A DNA stretch of 64,000 nt from Andrena cerasifolii (lineage: Eukaryota > Arthropoda > Insecta > Hymenoptera > Andrenidae), in the NCBI RefSeq assembly GCF_050908995.1, contig NC_135118.1, positions 930,001 to 994,000 on the forward strand, written 5' to 3'. Of this stretch, positions 1 through 9,642 are shown one piece after another. The translations under genes and the position numbers were made by a program. Below the pieces are notes generated by a model, which was given only the letters and a program-made list of their open reading frames with translations, was not told the DNA's origin and made no database searches. How positions within the stretch are numbered: position 1 is the first letter of the stretch; each line of letters opens with the position of its first letter.

Positions 1-928
1 CTTAACATTTACTTTCATTTGAGAGAATCCGTTGGAGCTGAAAGAACCGGGAAGACGGAAAGGCGCGACGGAACCGATAACAGGAGATCACAGCTCATGA
101 GTATGTTATCGGCCCCTTCCCCGATCAATCTGCCCAGTACCCCAGCTCGTCTGCATTGTCTTTCTTCTGGACTTCTTGTCCTGTTCTCCCTCTCTCATGC
201 CTTGGCTTTCAGATGGCCCCATTCCTCTTCGTGGCTTCTGGTGCTGACCCAGGGAACCGTCCTGTGCGTCCTGTTAACGTTCCCGTCTCCGCGACATCTC
301 CTCCAGCCGATCCAAGCAGTCGCACCGCTTGTCCGACTGGTGGTTGGAGATGCCATTTGCCGGCTGCTGTCCACCCTGTTGAGGCGGACTTCTTGGTTTA
401 CATAAACCGGGGAGAAGCCAAGATCCACGCTAACAGGGCTATAGAAGCGGTTCCACGTATTTCCGCGCTTCACTGCGGACTGCTACTCTGTCGTAGCACA
501 GACGGGGAATTCGGGCACGCGTATCCAGGCCGCAGTGGCAGTCCCCCGACACCTTGTCCCTCGTCGTGGGGTTTCGTGCTCCCTGAAACACTTTAAAGAA
601 ACAGAGGGCTGGGCTACGAAGGTAGCCTCCGCAGCCCAGTCCAGTACATTAGCTTAGACTAATCTTCAGACTCTTCGTTCAGAACTTCAAACTTTCTCCT
701 CGAGCGAGAAACTTCCTGGATCTTTGGTCGGCGAACGACCCATCCTGTCTAAACAACTCCACTTTTCGGGGCTCTCTCTCATGGGGAATTCGGCCATTCT
801 GCGACGATGTTCGCCCTCGAACTTCCTTCGTCGCAGCTCAGTAACTCTGCGCACTCCAGGCGCCTCCACGTTGATTCGGTGGTGCCTGCGCTTTGTAAAC
901 TACACGCTTTTACTTACATTTTGGAACA
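1..928. other. No gene recognised; unassigned sequence
   Basis: Overlapping open frames of 60-146 codons exist on both strands, but none shows a family motif or a domain I recognise. The moderately GC-rich base composition differs from the AT-rich surroundings, which may mean an old mobile element or the far flank of the transposase-exonuclease gene that ends at 1216. I cannot assign it. Confidence 0.3.
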
Positions 929-1185
929 TTGCTTATTCGACAACTCTTCATATGCGCTGTATGCACTCGCCGGTGCATTAGTGACTTTGGACTGCAATTG
1001 CTTATTCGACAGCTCTTCATATGCGCTGTATGCACTCGCCGGTGCATTAGTCACTTTGGATTGCAATTGCTTATTCGACAGCTCTTCATATGCGCTGTAT
1101 GCACTCGCCGGTGCATTAGTCACTGGATTGTAATTGCTTATTCGACAACTCTTCATATGCGCTCGATACACTTGCCGGTGCTATT
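929..1185. repeat. 69-bp tandem repeat, about 3.7 copies
   Basis: Units start at 929, 998, 1067 and 1134. The first two periods are exactly 69 bp and the third is 67 bp. Each unit begins TTGCTTATTCGAC and carries TATGCGCTGTATGCACTCGCC. Because 69 is a multiple of three, frames on both strands stay open through the first units, which explains the repetitive open frames there. The array sits just downstream of the stop codon of the interrupted transposase-exonuclease gene. A minisatellite is the simplest reading; no coding role is claimed. Confidence 0.85.
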
Positions 1186-1215
1186 GCAATGTTGTCATCC
1201 ATCGTTTTATGTACT

Positions 1216-1770
1216 TTATTTTCTATTCGTACCTGCTCCTCCTGTTTTTATGTACGGAGGTTCTCTAATTGGTTTTTGCCGATTGTATCTACTATCTATT
1301 ATTTCTGGCAACATGCAGTCCTCATAGAACTTCTTCAGTTTTTCCTCCATTTCTGTTGCCCAGAATCGATCATCTCTCGATACTGTTGTAACTTTCATAC
1401 CTTTCGGCGTCCATAAACAAAAATAGGCCCGTTGTCTTTTCGTTATGTGCAATTGTCCTTGCACTTGATAATAGTAATGATGATTTTGATTCATTTCATT
1501 ACCCTTGAAAATACGCCGTATATTACCAAGTTGCTTTATTGCTTCAGCAGGTGTTAAATCCTTGGCCGATTCAGGACACTTTACTTCGACGATTTTATCA
1601 TGGTCCACGAGGTCGTCAGGAGTTGCACCTAAGTGAGGCACAGTGTCATCGATGAAGAGGCCACATGGTAGAATTTGGATTCCTAATTCTTCTTCCATTT
1701 GTCTCAAGGCGTTTGCCTCGTTTTCCCTTCCGTATTGGAGAGCAGACAAATTTGGAAGTTGCGGGTATAT
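1216..1770 (-). pseudogene. C-terminal half of Mutator-like/YqaJ gene
   Basis: This is the 3' half of a gene split by BEL1; the 5' half is at 8104-9642. Removing BEL1 and one copy of the target duplication leaves one continuous reading frame, so this half needs no start codon of its own (the first codon that looks like a start is TTG). The residues match the YqaJ/lambda-exonuclease nuclease family. In order they are GRENEANAL, an aspartate pair in GATPDDLV, the E-x-K motif in IVEVKCPES, and the glutamine-rich YYYQVQGQL. Family members are Mg-dependent DNA exonucleases of phages, viruses and some eukaryotic transposons. The product ends at a TAA at 1216. Coupling to a transposase is seen in other insect predicted proteins (family knowledge); the function here is inference. 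Confidence 0.75.
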
Positions 1771-1775
1771 TATAC

Positions 1776-2195
1776 TGTTTAAGTTAGAATCTTAGACAAA
1801 GCAAGTGGCTGTAACCGATACGCAGTCCTTTGGTTTATTAGTTGGAAGTAGGTTAATTTTAACCCGAGTATCAGGTATGAATCGTACGTAACGCGAGCGT
1901 GGAACAGATATCGATGATATTATCAAACGTTCACTATTTCTCTCTCGCGTAACCAGTATAGAATTCGCAAGTATTGCGAACACGAGCATTGAACCGACCA
2001 GAACCGACCGCCTGGCAGACGGAGAGAAGACTTCCGCGATCGCGGAAACGTAGTTAGTTGATTAGTGGGGGGAGAGAAGCTCATGAACGCTTTGTGTCGC
2101 GTCAGATGGCGACACTATTATTAAAAGTAACTTATGTGATACGTCTTAAATCTAGTAAGAAGAAAAAGCACTATATACAGCATGTACACGAAACA
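1776..2195 (-). repeat. BEL1 3' LTR
   Basis: 420 bp; it matches 7679-8098 base for base as far as I can compare by eye. It contains no transposon coding capacity. On the minus strand it begins TGTTTCGTG and ends CTTAAACA. Confidence 0.95.
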
Positions 2196-2253
2196 TTCCG
2201 CCCGCCTTCGTAGCGGGTGCGCGACGAATATGAACAAAGAAAGCAACCAAGAT

Positions 2254-5200
2254 TTATAGAGCCTCGTCGCTTGGCTCCGAGGGGAAAAGACTTATTTTCG
2301 CAATAGGGCGCTGTAGTGTCGTCTTGGGTGTCCGGATTGTGACAACGCGTACAAGGCCATCCGGTCCAGGATGAACTTCAGTGATGCGTCCAATCGGCCA
2401 GTGAGTTGGTGGAGTTGCCTCGTTCTTCACGAGGCAGAGTTGTCCGGGCTGAACGTTAGGGTGGGCAGCGATCCACTTCGGACGTCCTTGCAGAGCTTGG
2501 AGGTATTCGGCAGACCACCGCTTCCAGTAGTGATCCCTCATTTGCTGAATTTTCTGCCAGCGAGCGAGTCGATTTGACGACTCCGCAGTGAGAGAAGGTT
2601 CAGGAATTGCTATTAATGCAGAGCCTACAAGAAAGTGCCCAGGAGTTAAAAACTGAAAATTGTCTGGTTCGTCGCTCAACGGTAAGAGCGGCCTGGAATT
2701 TAGGCAAGCCTCTATTTGATTCAGGAGAGTAGTCATCTCCTCAATCGTCAGTGGGGTGTCGCCAATGACTCGACGAAGGTGATGCTTCATAGACTTCACG
2801 GCGGACTCCCAGATCCCCCCGAAGTGGGGAGCGGCCGGTGGATTGAATATCCAGGTAGTACCCAGGTCGGCCAGTAGAGGCGCCAACTTCCCCAGTTCGC
2901 CGGAGGCGTCGGAGAACAAACGTCGTAACTCCTTGTCTGCACCGACGAAATTTGTCCCACAGTCGCTGCGTATCGAAGCGCAGTTACCTCGTCGAGAAAC
3001 GAAGCGACGGTAGGCGGCTAGAAAAGCGTCTGTTGTGTAATCCGTGACAAGTTCCAAGTGGATAGCGCGAGTGCACAAGCAAATGAAGACGGCGACGTAG
3101 GACTTTCGAGTTCGATGTCCGCGTCCTGGAGACGTTTTTGTTAGAAAGGGCCCAGCGTAGTCTACCCCGGAGTGAAGAAAAGGTCTAGCTGGGGTAACGC
3201 GCGACGAAGGAAGATTTCCCATCAGCTGTTGGGAAGTTTTGGCGCGCCATCGCCAACACGTGACACAAGAGTGTATATAGTTACGGACTGCACGTCGTCC
3301 CCTGAGAATCCAGTATTCTTGTCGCAGCGAACTCAAGGTAAGTTGAGTGCCGCCGTGGAGAACTCGTTCGTGACAATCACGAATAATTAAAACGGTGAAA
3401 TTTCCCTTTTCAGGTAAAATAATCGGGTGCTTCTGGTCGAAATCCAGGAGTGAATGCTTTAAGCGACCACCGACCCTCAGGACGTTCTGGTCGTCCAGAA
3501 ATGGGGCCAGACGAGAAAGGGGCCCCCTGGAGATGGTAGCGGATTTTTCCCGAATCGAGAGTTCGCTAGGAAACGCGCAGCGCTGTACAACTTTTGCTAA
3601 GGTAAGTTTAGCATCCTCTATCTCGCGAGCTTGAATGTAGTTAAATTGAGAGAACGGCGAGGGCTTGCGTCGAAGCTGACACATATAACGCAGGCACCAA
3701 GCAGTTACGCGAGTTAATTTCTTAAGTGACGAATATCTCGCTAAGAAGTCCTCTAAAGAGAAGCTCGGGGTTAGTGTACTAGTGTGTACTATAGTTTGTA
3801 CGCGTTTCTCCTCCGTCGTACTGAGATCGACCATGTGCTTTGACTCGCCATTATACTTAGAGTTTCGTAAGAATGATGGCCCTTGCCACCATAGTGAATG
3901 ATTCACGAGCGTAGCGCCGTTTATACCGCGCGACGCGCAGTCGGCTGGGTTTTCTTTCGTCCGAACGTGATGCCATTTCGCACTCGGTAGAGAGGTTTGA
4001 ATCTCGGAGACGCGGTTGGCGACAAATGTCTTCCATTGGTAGGGTTGTCCCTGTAGCCAATTCAAAACTATTGTCGAGTCCGACCAAAGGTGTACGTCGC
4101 AGAGTGGTATTTTCAAAACCTTAGTAACGCGTATCATTAACCGAGTGAGAAGAGTAGCAGCGCACAATTCGAGGCGAGGTAGAGAGTTTTGTTTTAACGG
4201 AGCGACTCTAGTTTTAGCAGCGATCAAACTTATTCGGGGAGTTGACCGATCGAACGAGGACCGTATGTATATAACCGCGGCGTAAGCTTTTTCGGACGCG
4301 TCTGCGAAACCGTGTAATTCGTAGGATCCAGCTTCCGGGTTTACGAGAATCCAGCGAGGTATCCTCAAGGAGGAGAGAGCTCCTAACCCGGCATAATAAT
4401 GTTCCCAAGTTTCCACTAAAGAAGTAGGGAGCGGTTCGTCCCATTCCAGTTTTAGGAGCCAGAGCGATTGTACTAATATTTTCGCGACAATTATTACCGG
4501 TGCAAGAAATCCTAACGGATAGTACAGACTCGCAGTCTCCCGAAAGACTGCGCGTTTTGTTAGAGCTTCGTCTCGGGTTTTCGACGATACGGTAAAAATA
4601 AAGCAGTCTAGGCTGGTCTGCCATTTCAAACCTAGCAACGAGAAAGTGCCCTCGAAATTGCATGAGAGTTCAGGAGTAGAAGCAATATAATCGTGAGGCA
4701 GATTTTCGAGGAGCTCGGGCCGATTCGAGGTCCACTTTCTAAGTTTAAATCCGCCCGCCTTGAGCAAGGAAAGTAACTCTCTCTGGAGTTCAAGAGCGAC
4801 CGGCAAGGTTCCAGCTCCCGAAATCACATCGTCCATATAAACGTCGTCTAGTAAACACGGTGCTGCTAAAGGGTAGCGTTCCCGTTCATCCGAGCTTAAT
4901 TGTTTAAGCGTACGAATAGCTAGATAGGGGGCACACGCCATCCCGTACGTTACCGTGCGTAGCCGGTACGCTTGTACTGGCTCCGAGGATTTCTTCCGCC
5001 ACAGAATGCGTTGGAAGTCGCAGTCGTCGTTATGGACGCGTATTTGGCGGTACATTTTTTCAATGTCCGCCGAGAATACAATGGAGTGGAGTCGCCAGCG
5101 TGTTAGAATGTCGAATATTTCCGGTAGTAAATTCGGACCTGTATGAACTATATCGTTTAGAGAAAAACCAGAAGTCGTTTTACACGACGCGTTAAAAACT

Positions 5201-5610
5201 ACTCTAAGTTTTGTAGTAGTACTAGACGAACGTATTACCCCATGGTGAGGTAAATAATAAAAGTTAGAAGTATCGCGAGCATTTTCCGCGGCCAGAGTCA
5301 TATGATTGAGCGTCTCATACTCTTCCATGAATTGGCGATACGCCGTTTCCAATTCAGGACTATTATGGAATTTTCTCTCCAGTTTTCTTAGGAGAACCTC
5401 GGAGGTTACACGAGAAAGACCGAGGTCTTTATTAGAACGAGAAAACGGTATCCGGACGATATACCTGCCACTGTTATCGCGAGAATGCGTACGAACGAAG
5501 TGATCTTCGCAAGCCTTCTCTTCCGCGGTTAATATAGAAAGTGGTGCCGACACCTCTTCTTGCTTCCAGAATTTTTGCAAGATCTCCGATATATCGAAGT
5601 CAGTGGTACA
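2254..5610 (-). CDS. BEL1 pol: reverse transcriptase, RNase H, integrase
   Basis: About 1118 codons, in the same frame as the upstream gag-protease and separated from it only by a TAG at 5611-5613. The first internal codon that looks like a start is TTG, so translation probably requires passing the amber codon. Numbered from 5580, domains are: reverse transcriptase about residues 110-330, with the catalytic YMDD at 248-251; RNase H-like region about 420-560 (HGFADASEKAYAAVIY); integrase H2C2 zinc region about 690-740; DDE core about 770-960 (VDYAGPF, CGTNFVGADKEL, PHFGGIWESAVKS); and the C-terminal domain typical of BEL (HPGPDGLVRVV). Length and order are normal for BEL/Pao. Products would act in cytoplasmic particles and in nuclear integration. 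Confidence 0.93.
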   Translation of the reverse strand, partial: CTTDFDISEILQKFWKQEEVSAPLSILTAEEKACEDHFVRTHSRDNSGRYIVRIPFSRSNKDLGLSRVTSEVLLRKLERKFHNSPELETAYRQFMEEYETLNHMTLAAENARDTSNFYYLPHHGVIRSSSTTTKLRVVFNASCKTTSGFSLNDIVHTGPNLLPEIFDILTRWRLHSIVFSADIEKMYRQIRVHNDDCDFQRILWRKKSSEPVQAYRLRTVTYGMACAPYLAIRTLKQLSSDERERYPLAAPCLLDDVYMDDVISGAGTLPVALELQRELLSLLKAGGFKLRKWTSNRPELLENLPHDYIASTPELSCNFEGTFSLLGLKWQTSLDCFIFTVSSKTRDEALTKRAVFRETASLYYPLGFLAPVIIVAKILVQSLWLLKLEWDEPLPTSLVETWEHYYAGLGALSSLRIPRWILVNPEAGSYELHGFADASEKAYAAVIYIRSSFDRSTPRISLIAAKTRVAPLKQNSLPRLELCAATLLTRLMIRVTKVLKIPLCDVHLWSDSTIVLNWLQGQPYQWKTFVANRVSEIQTSLPSAKWHHVRTKENPADCASRGINGATLVNHSLWWQGPSFLRNSKYNGESKHMVDLSTTEEKRVQTIVHTSTLTPSFSLEDFLARYSSLKKLTRVTAWCLRYMCQLRRKPSPFSQFNYIQAREIEDAKLTLAKVVQRCAFPSELSIREKSATISRGPLSRLAPFLDDQNVLRVGGRLKHSLLDFDQKHPIILPEKGNFTVLIIRDCHERVLHGGTQLTLSSLRQEYWILRGRRAVRNYIHSCVTCWRWRAKTSQQLMGNLPSSRVTPARPFLHSGVDYAGPFLTKTSPGRGHRTRKSYVAVFICLCTRAIHLELVTDYTTDAFLAAYRRFVSRRGNCASIRSDCGTNFVGADKELRRLFSDASGELGKLAPLLADLGTTWIFNPPAAPHFGGIWESAVKSMKHHLRRVIGDTPLTIEEMTTLLNQIEACLNSRPLLPLSDEPDNFQFLTPGHFLVGSALIAIPEPSLTAESSNRLARWQKIQQMRDHYWKRWSAEYLQALQGRPKWIAAHPNVQPGQLCLVKNEATPPTHWPIGRITEVHPGPDGLVRVVTIRTPKTTLQRPIAKISLFPSEPSDEAL

Positions 5611-7488
5611 CTAAAGAGTGACAGCAGCTTTCGTTTTAGAGAAATTATCTGGATTGCCGACCAAGCCGGTTAGAATACAGCCCAGAGTGGTAGCTTGAGC
5701 TACCGGCGTGCGAGGAGGTCCGTGCCGTAATCCTTCACGGATAATTTGTGAATAGACTTCCGCGCCTAAGAGAATATCAACCTTTCTAGAGGAGGCAAAT
5801 TCAGGGTCAGCTAGTTCAAGATCGGTTAAGTGAAACCAAGAAGTAGAAACCGAAACCGGACTCGGCCGATACGAGGAGATTCTCTGCAGTACCAGAGCTT
5901 GTGTTGAGAAACCGATCGAATCGCGGCTGCGATGTGATACTTGAATCGTTACCGAACCCCTCGAGTATGTTTTATTTTTCGCGACTCCTATAACTGGAAT
6001 ATTTGTGGGTGACCTTGGGAGTCTTAATAGTTGCGCGATACTCTCACCGATCAAGGACACCTCGGAGCAGGGATCGATCATCGCTCGAACGGTCACCTTC
6101 TCCCCAGAATTGGACGCCACTCTGACTAACGCAGTTGCAAGAAGTACGGAAGCGCCAGGAGGTTGCACCTGAGCGCAATGAGTTGTAGCAGTGGTCGGGC
6201 TCAGCGACGGAGAAGCGCTCTTTCCAGAATGTGCGAGTTGCTCGTCTACCTGCGAAATTGCAACAGAGGAAGAAGTTTGTTCGATTGGAATATGGATAGT
6301 GGAATGATGCTTACCCATGCAAAGTTGGCAGCGCTTGACTGATTTGCAGTCGCGAGAAGAATGCGAGGCCAGACAATTGAAGCACAAGTGCTTTTCCATT
6401 ACCCTATTTTTCCTCTCCAGGGGACTCATGGCCTTGTACTTCGGACAATACAGTATAAAATGCTCGCCCTGACACAGAGCACATTTTTGTGTCCCGTTTG
6501 CGTTTTTCGTAACGCAGTGCGTCTTGGGCCGATGAGCTGCTCCAGTAGAAGCTCCAGACGAGTTTTTGTCACTTCCGGAACGGTTTTGACCAGCTGATCC
6601 ACTGGCGGTGCCTCCAGACGCCACCAGCGCTCTCACTTGAGAACTGAGAAAGGTCTTCATTTGATCGAAGGTCGGATGCTCCGGCGCCGTTCCGATGGAC
6701 ATCTCCCAGGCCATCCTCGTTGTTGGATCTAGACGTTCTGCAGTGAGGACAACCAAGAAAGCACTCCAGTGCTCGACAGGCAGCTTCAGCGTGGCTAACG
6801 CGTCCACTGCGTTCCGAGTTCCATGAAGCAATTCCTTTAGTTCTTGAGCTGATTCCTTCTTCATCGCAGGCAAAGACAGGAGCTTTGTTACGTGAGCGTG
6901 AATGAGGAGACGCGGGACGTCGTACTGCTCCATAATGGTCTCCCACGCTCGCTTGAAGTTTGAAGTCGTTAGTGTGACGTTCTGAATCAGTCGAGCTGCT
7001 TCATCGGTTAGACTGGTTTGTAGATAATGTAGTTTATCCACTTCAGATAGATTCGAATTTTTGATTACCAGAGAACGAAACAGATCGCGAAAGCTTGGCC
7101 AGTTTTGATAGTCCCCAGAGAATTTAGGGATAGGTATCCTTTCCAATGTCCTTCCTTGGGAGTCGGTTCCAGTATGTACAGTTTCGCCCAGTTCATCCGG
7201 GAAGTCGTCTCGAGTATCGAGCAGACTAGCCTTCTGTTGTAAGTAAGCTTCCTCGCACAAGCTCATGTGGTCGTCTTTGAAGTACGGTTTTTCCTGATGC
7301 TCTTCCTTGAAACTAGCGCACAATTTTGAGTGAGTCTGGAGAAACGTAGTCCAGTAAGTTTCCAAAAGTTCCAACCGAGAAATAATTACGCCTTTCGTAA
7401 TTTTGCTAGCGCCGAGCTTCTTCATATTTTCCGTTAACCTTGCAATTCGTCCGTACAAGTATTTCTGTTCTGATATGAGTATATCCAT
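5611..7488 (-). CDS. BEL1 gag and aspartic protease
   Basis: 625 codons from a true ATG at 7488, about 170 bp inside the primer-binding site. The N-terminus is helical and matches the BEL2 gag N-terminus in pattern. A BEL-type gag domain follows (FSGDYQNWPSFRDLFRSL). Three zinc-knuckle-like clusters come next: CALCQGEHFILYC, CFNCLASHSSRDC and CQLCMGKHHSTIH. The retropepsin-like protease carries the catalytic aspartate at residue 472 in MIDPCSEVSLI. BEL2 has DPGS at this place, so BEL1 has glycine to cysteine (GGC to TGC) next to the active site. The frame ends at TAG (5611-5613), where BEL2 aligns with a glutamine codon. It is either a recent nonsense mutation or a suppressible stop. Confidence 0.93.
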   Translation of the reverse strand: MDILISEQKYLYGRIARLTENMKKLGASKITKGVIISRLELLETYWTTFLQTHSKLCASFKEEHQEKPYFKDDHMSLCEEAYLQQKASLLDTRDDFPDELGETVHTGTDSQGRTLERIPIPKFSGDYQNWPSFRDLFRSLVIKNSNLSEVDKLHYLQTSLTDEAARLIQNVTLTTSNFKRAWETIMEQYDVPRLLIHAHVTKLLSLPAMKKESAQELKELLHGTRNAVDALATLKLPVEHWSAFLVVLTAERLDPTTRMAWEMSIGTAPEHPTFDQMKTFLSSQVRALVASGGTASGSAGQNRSGSDKNSSGASTGAAHRPKTHCVTKNANGTQKCALCQGEHFILYCPKYKAMSPLERKNRVMEKHLCFNCLASHSSRDCKSVKRCQLCMGKHHSTIHIPIEQTSSSVAISQVDEQLAHSGKSASPSLSPTTATTHCAQVQPPGASVLLATALVRVASNSGEKVTVRAMIDPCSEVSLIGESIAQLLRLPRSPTNIPVIGVAKNKTYSRGSVTIQVSHRSRDSIGFSTQALVLQRISSYRPSPVSVSTSWFHLTDLELADPEFASSRKVDILLGAEVYSQIIREGLRHGPPRTPVAQATTLGCILTGLVGNPDNFSKTKAAVTL

Positions 7489-7659
7489 TGTGTTTCAGAT
7501 ACTAGGACGTTCGGTAGCAGAAAAACTATGTGACCGGCACTGTTTACACCTTTCGAACGGGTTTGAGAATGTTCGATAACGTTCGATGCCTCGTGGAGAC
7601 AACGGACAACGTAACGGATTCCTTTGTTTCAGCAGAGTGAATTTTTAAATCACCACAAC

Positions 7660-7676
7660 TCCGGCTCGAAGGACCA
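7660..7676 (-). other. BEL1 primer-binding site, tRNA-Tyr type
   Basis: The plus strand reads TCCGGCTCGAAGGACCA. This equals the 3' end of animal tRNA-Tyr plus CCA, so on the element's sense strand it is TGGTCCTTCGAGCCGGA, two bases after the 5' LTR. BEL2 carries the same 17-mer. The tRNA identity is from memory of the conserved tRNA-Tyr sequence. Confidence 0.85.
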
Positions 7677-7678
7677 TT

Positions 7679-8098
7679 TGTTTAAGTTAGAATCTTAGAC
7701 AAAGCAAGTGGCTGTAACCGATACGCAGTCCTTTGGTTTATTAGTTGGAAGTAGGTTAATTTTAACCCGAGTATCAGGTATGAATCGTACGTAACGCGAG
7801 CGTGGAACAGATATCGATGATATTATCAAACGTTCACTATTTCTCTCTCGCGTAACCAGTATAGAATTCGCAAGTATTGCGAACACGAGCATTGAACCGA
7901 CCAGAACCGACCGCCTGGCAGACGGAGAGAAGACTTCCGCGATCGCGGAAACGTAGTTAGTTGATTAGTGGGGGGAGAGAAGCTCATGAACGCTTTGTGT
8001 CGCGTCAGATGGCGACACTATTATTAAAAGTAACTTATGTGATACGTCTTAAATCTAGTAAGAAGAAAAAGCACTATATACAGCATGTACACGAAACA
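7679..8098 (-). repeat. BEL1 5' LTR
   Basis: 420 bp; promoter-bearing LTR by position. Its outer edge adjoins the TATAC duplication at 8099-8103, which itself lies inside a codon run of the interrupted YqaJ gene. Confidence 0.95.
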
Positions 8099-8103
8099 TA
8101 TAC

Positions 8104-9642
8104 TCTTCACAGTATTTGCCCGTGGTGTAGTGTTTCGTAATCGGCATACCTTGCCGAAATTGGATGCAGTTAGTATTTTTTTTCTATAACTAATCCACTT
8201 TTCACTATTCGCCTGATTGCGAGTTTCCTTTTCGATCTCGCATCGCATTCTTTGCCAGTCATGGAGTATAGCCGCGTGCCTTTTACATTCGGATGAGTAT
8301 ACTGTCTCTTCCATATCTGGTTTTTCTGCGTTAGGGCCGTAATCTTGGTCGCACGATTGTTTTTTATTTCGGAAGGAGGATGCTTTCGCTTCTTTTTTAT
8401 ATTCACTTGCTTTTTCTGCTGCACGCTTCCGACGTCCTTTCAGCTTTCTTACCATGGTTGACGGCTCTTTATCCATTGCCGTACTCAATCTGCTAAACGT
8501 CTCTTTTGTATTATATTGGACGAATGCAGCGGAGACTCTGCCCTGATACGAGCCCCCTCGTCCAAAGTTTATCCTTTTGCCTCCGATGAATTTGGCAATG
8601 ATATTATTAAAACTTTCAACAGCATTGTTATTTAAACCATGCAGCAAACTGTCAGCTTTAGGGAAAAGTGGTTGCATCGCTTCTTCGATACTCTGATAAA
8701 TACCAGCTTCTCTCAACCTTGGTACGTAGTCCTCTCTGTTTGGATTAGAGTATTTCTTACAGAAGTATGCTAACTTCTGACACTCCTTGTGTTCACCGAA
8801 AACGTGACTCGGTACATTCCTCAAGTCTTCCTTCAAATTTCTTACTCGATCCTCGAGTGTTATTTCTTCTTGCAACCGGTATGCTGCAGCTTTCTTTATA
8901 CCAGTACGCATGTGGAGAGCATTATTCTTTACGACAGCTCTTAGGTCTTTATCGCGGCCTTTTGTTGCGATTTCGTTAATTTTTTTACTGAAATTGCGTA
9001 GCAGGTGATTGGTGCATTCTAATTTTCGTACCTGCACCAGGTAGTTTTTATATGGATCACTGTCCAATATCTTTTTGTACACACTGCTATCGCCATCGGC
9101 AACTAATATAGTGTATATTAGGCCGTGCATATCTATGCTGCAATTGAAGCCTTGGACAATAGCAACACTCTCCATGCCAGTTGAACTCTGATTACGGCCC
9201 CAGTTCTTGAAGCAACGATGCTCGCGCGGTTCTTCCTTCTTCATACCTGCTATTTGGCAAGTCATGCAGAATTTATTCTTCACGCTGATGTACAGTACTT
9301 TCTTCGTGTGGTATCCCACGATGGCTCCTACGCCAGAGAGAGAATTGTAATCTCCTCTGCGGTAGGACCTTTTCATCCAGCTGCCATCCGCGACAACTGG
9401 GATAAACGGTAGATTGGATTCTGCATGTACGCCGCCTCTTGATATAGCTAATTGTTTCTCCTCTTTTCCTGCATCTTCCATTTCGCGTTGTGCGGCCACT
9501 TCGAGGGCATCGATTAGGTCATTCTGACATTTCTCGTAGATCCTTTTCGTCATACAGGACACGTTCACGGCAGTCAGTATTTGCGGAAACAGCGGCGCGG
9601 TTGATATCCATAGTGGTATCACTCTTCCGAAGGCAGGATATA
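8104..9642 (-). pseudogene. Mutator-like transposase fused to YqaJ start (5' part)
   Basis: The open frame runs 9742-8024, but its first 33 codons lie in a MITE and its last 25 or so in the BEL1 LTR; only 8104-9642 belongs to the gene. Numbered from 9742, a DDE-like set is visible: D119 in VVADGSWMKR, D216/D218 in ILVADGDSSV, and E376 in NNNAVESFNN. A C-x2-C...H-x-C cluster sits at 159-177 (CMTC...HRCF), with a later CTNHLL motif. This agrees with the insect Mutator-like transposase domain. Near residue 527, KWISYRKKILTASNFGKVCR marks the start of the YqaJ nuclease domain, which continues at 1216-1770 after BEL1. The true start is lost or lies beyond the MITE; upstream of 10429 the frame soon closes. 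It could be a transposon gene or a domesticated copy. Confidence 0.78.

Larger units (their letters stand above)
1776..8098 (-). mobile_element. BEL1: complete BEL/Pao LTR retrotransposon
   Basis: A 6.3-kb element on the minus strand. Flanks are an exact 5-bp target duplication, TATAC at 1771-1775 and 8099-8103. The two 420-bp LTRs start TGTTTAAGTT and end ACGAAACA (plus-strand sense) and look identical by eye, so the insertion is recent. Order on the minus strand is LTR, tRNA-Tyr primer site, gag-protease frame, one amber codon, pol frame, a purine-rich tract just before the distal LTR (GGCGGGCGGAA), LTR. The integrase and reverse transcriptase are complete. The element lies inside the YqaJ part of a Mutator-like/YqaJ gene. 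No envelope frame is present, so this is a retrotransposon rather than an enveloped retrovirus. Confidence 0.95.

Noticed and set aside
1776..8098. Endogenous retrovirus with envelope
   Set aside because: No third frame with signal peptide or membrane anchor lies between pol and the 3' LTR; the same holds for BEL2 and Copia.
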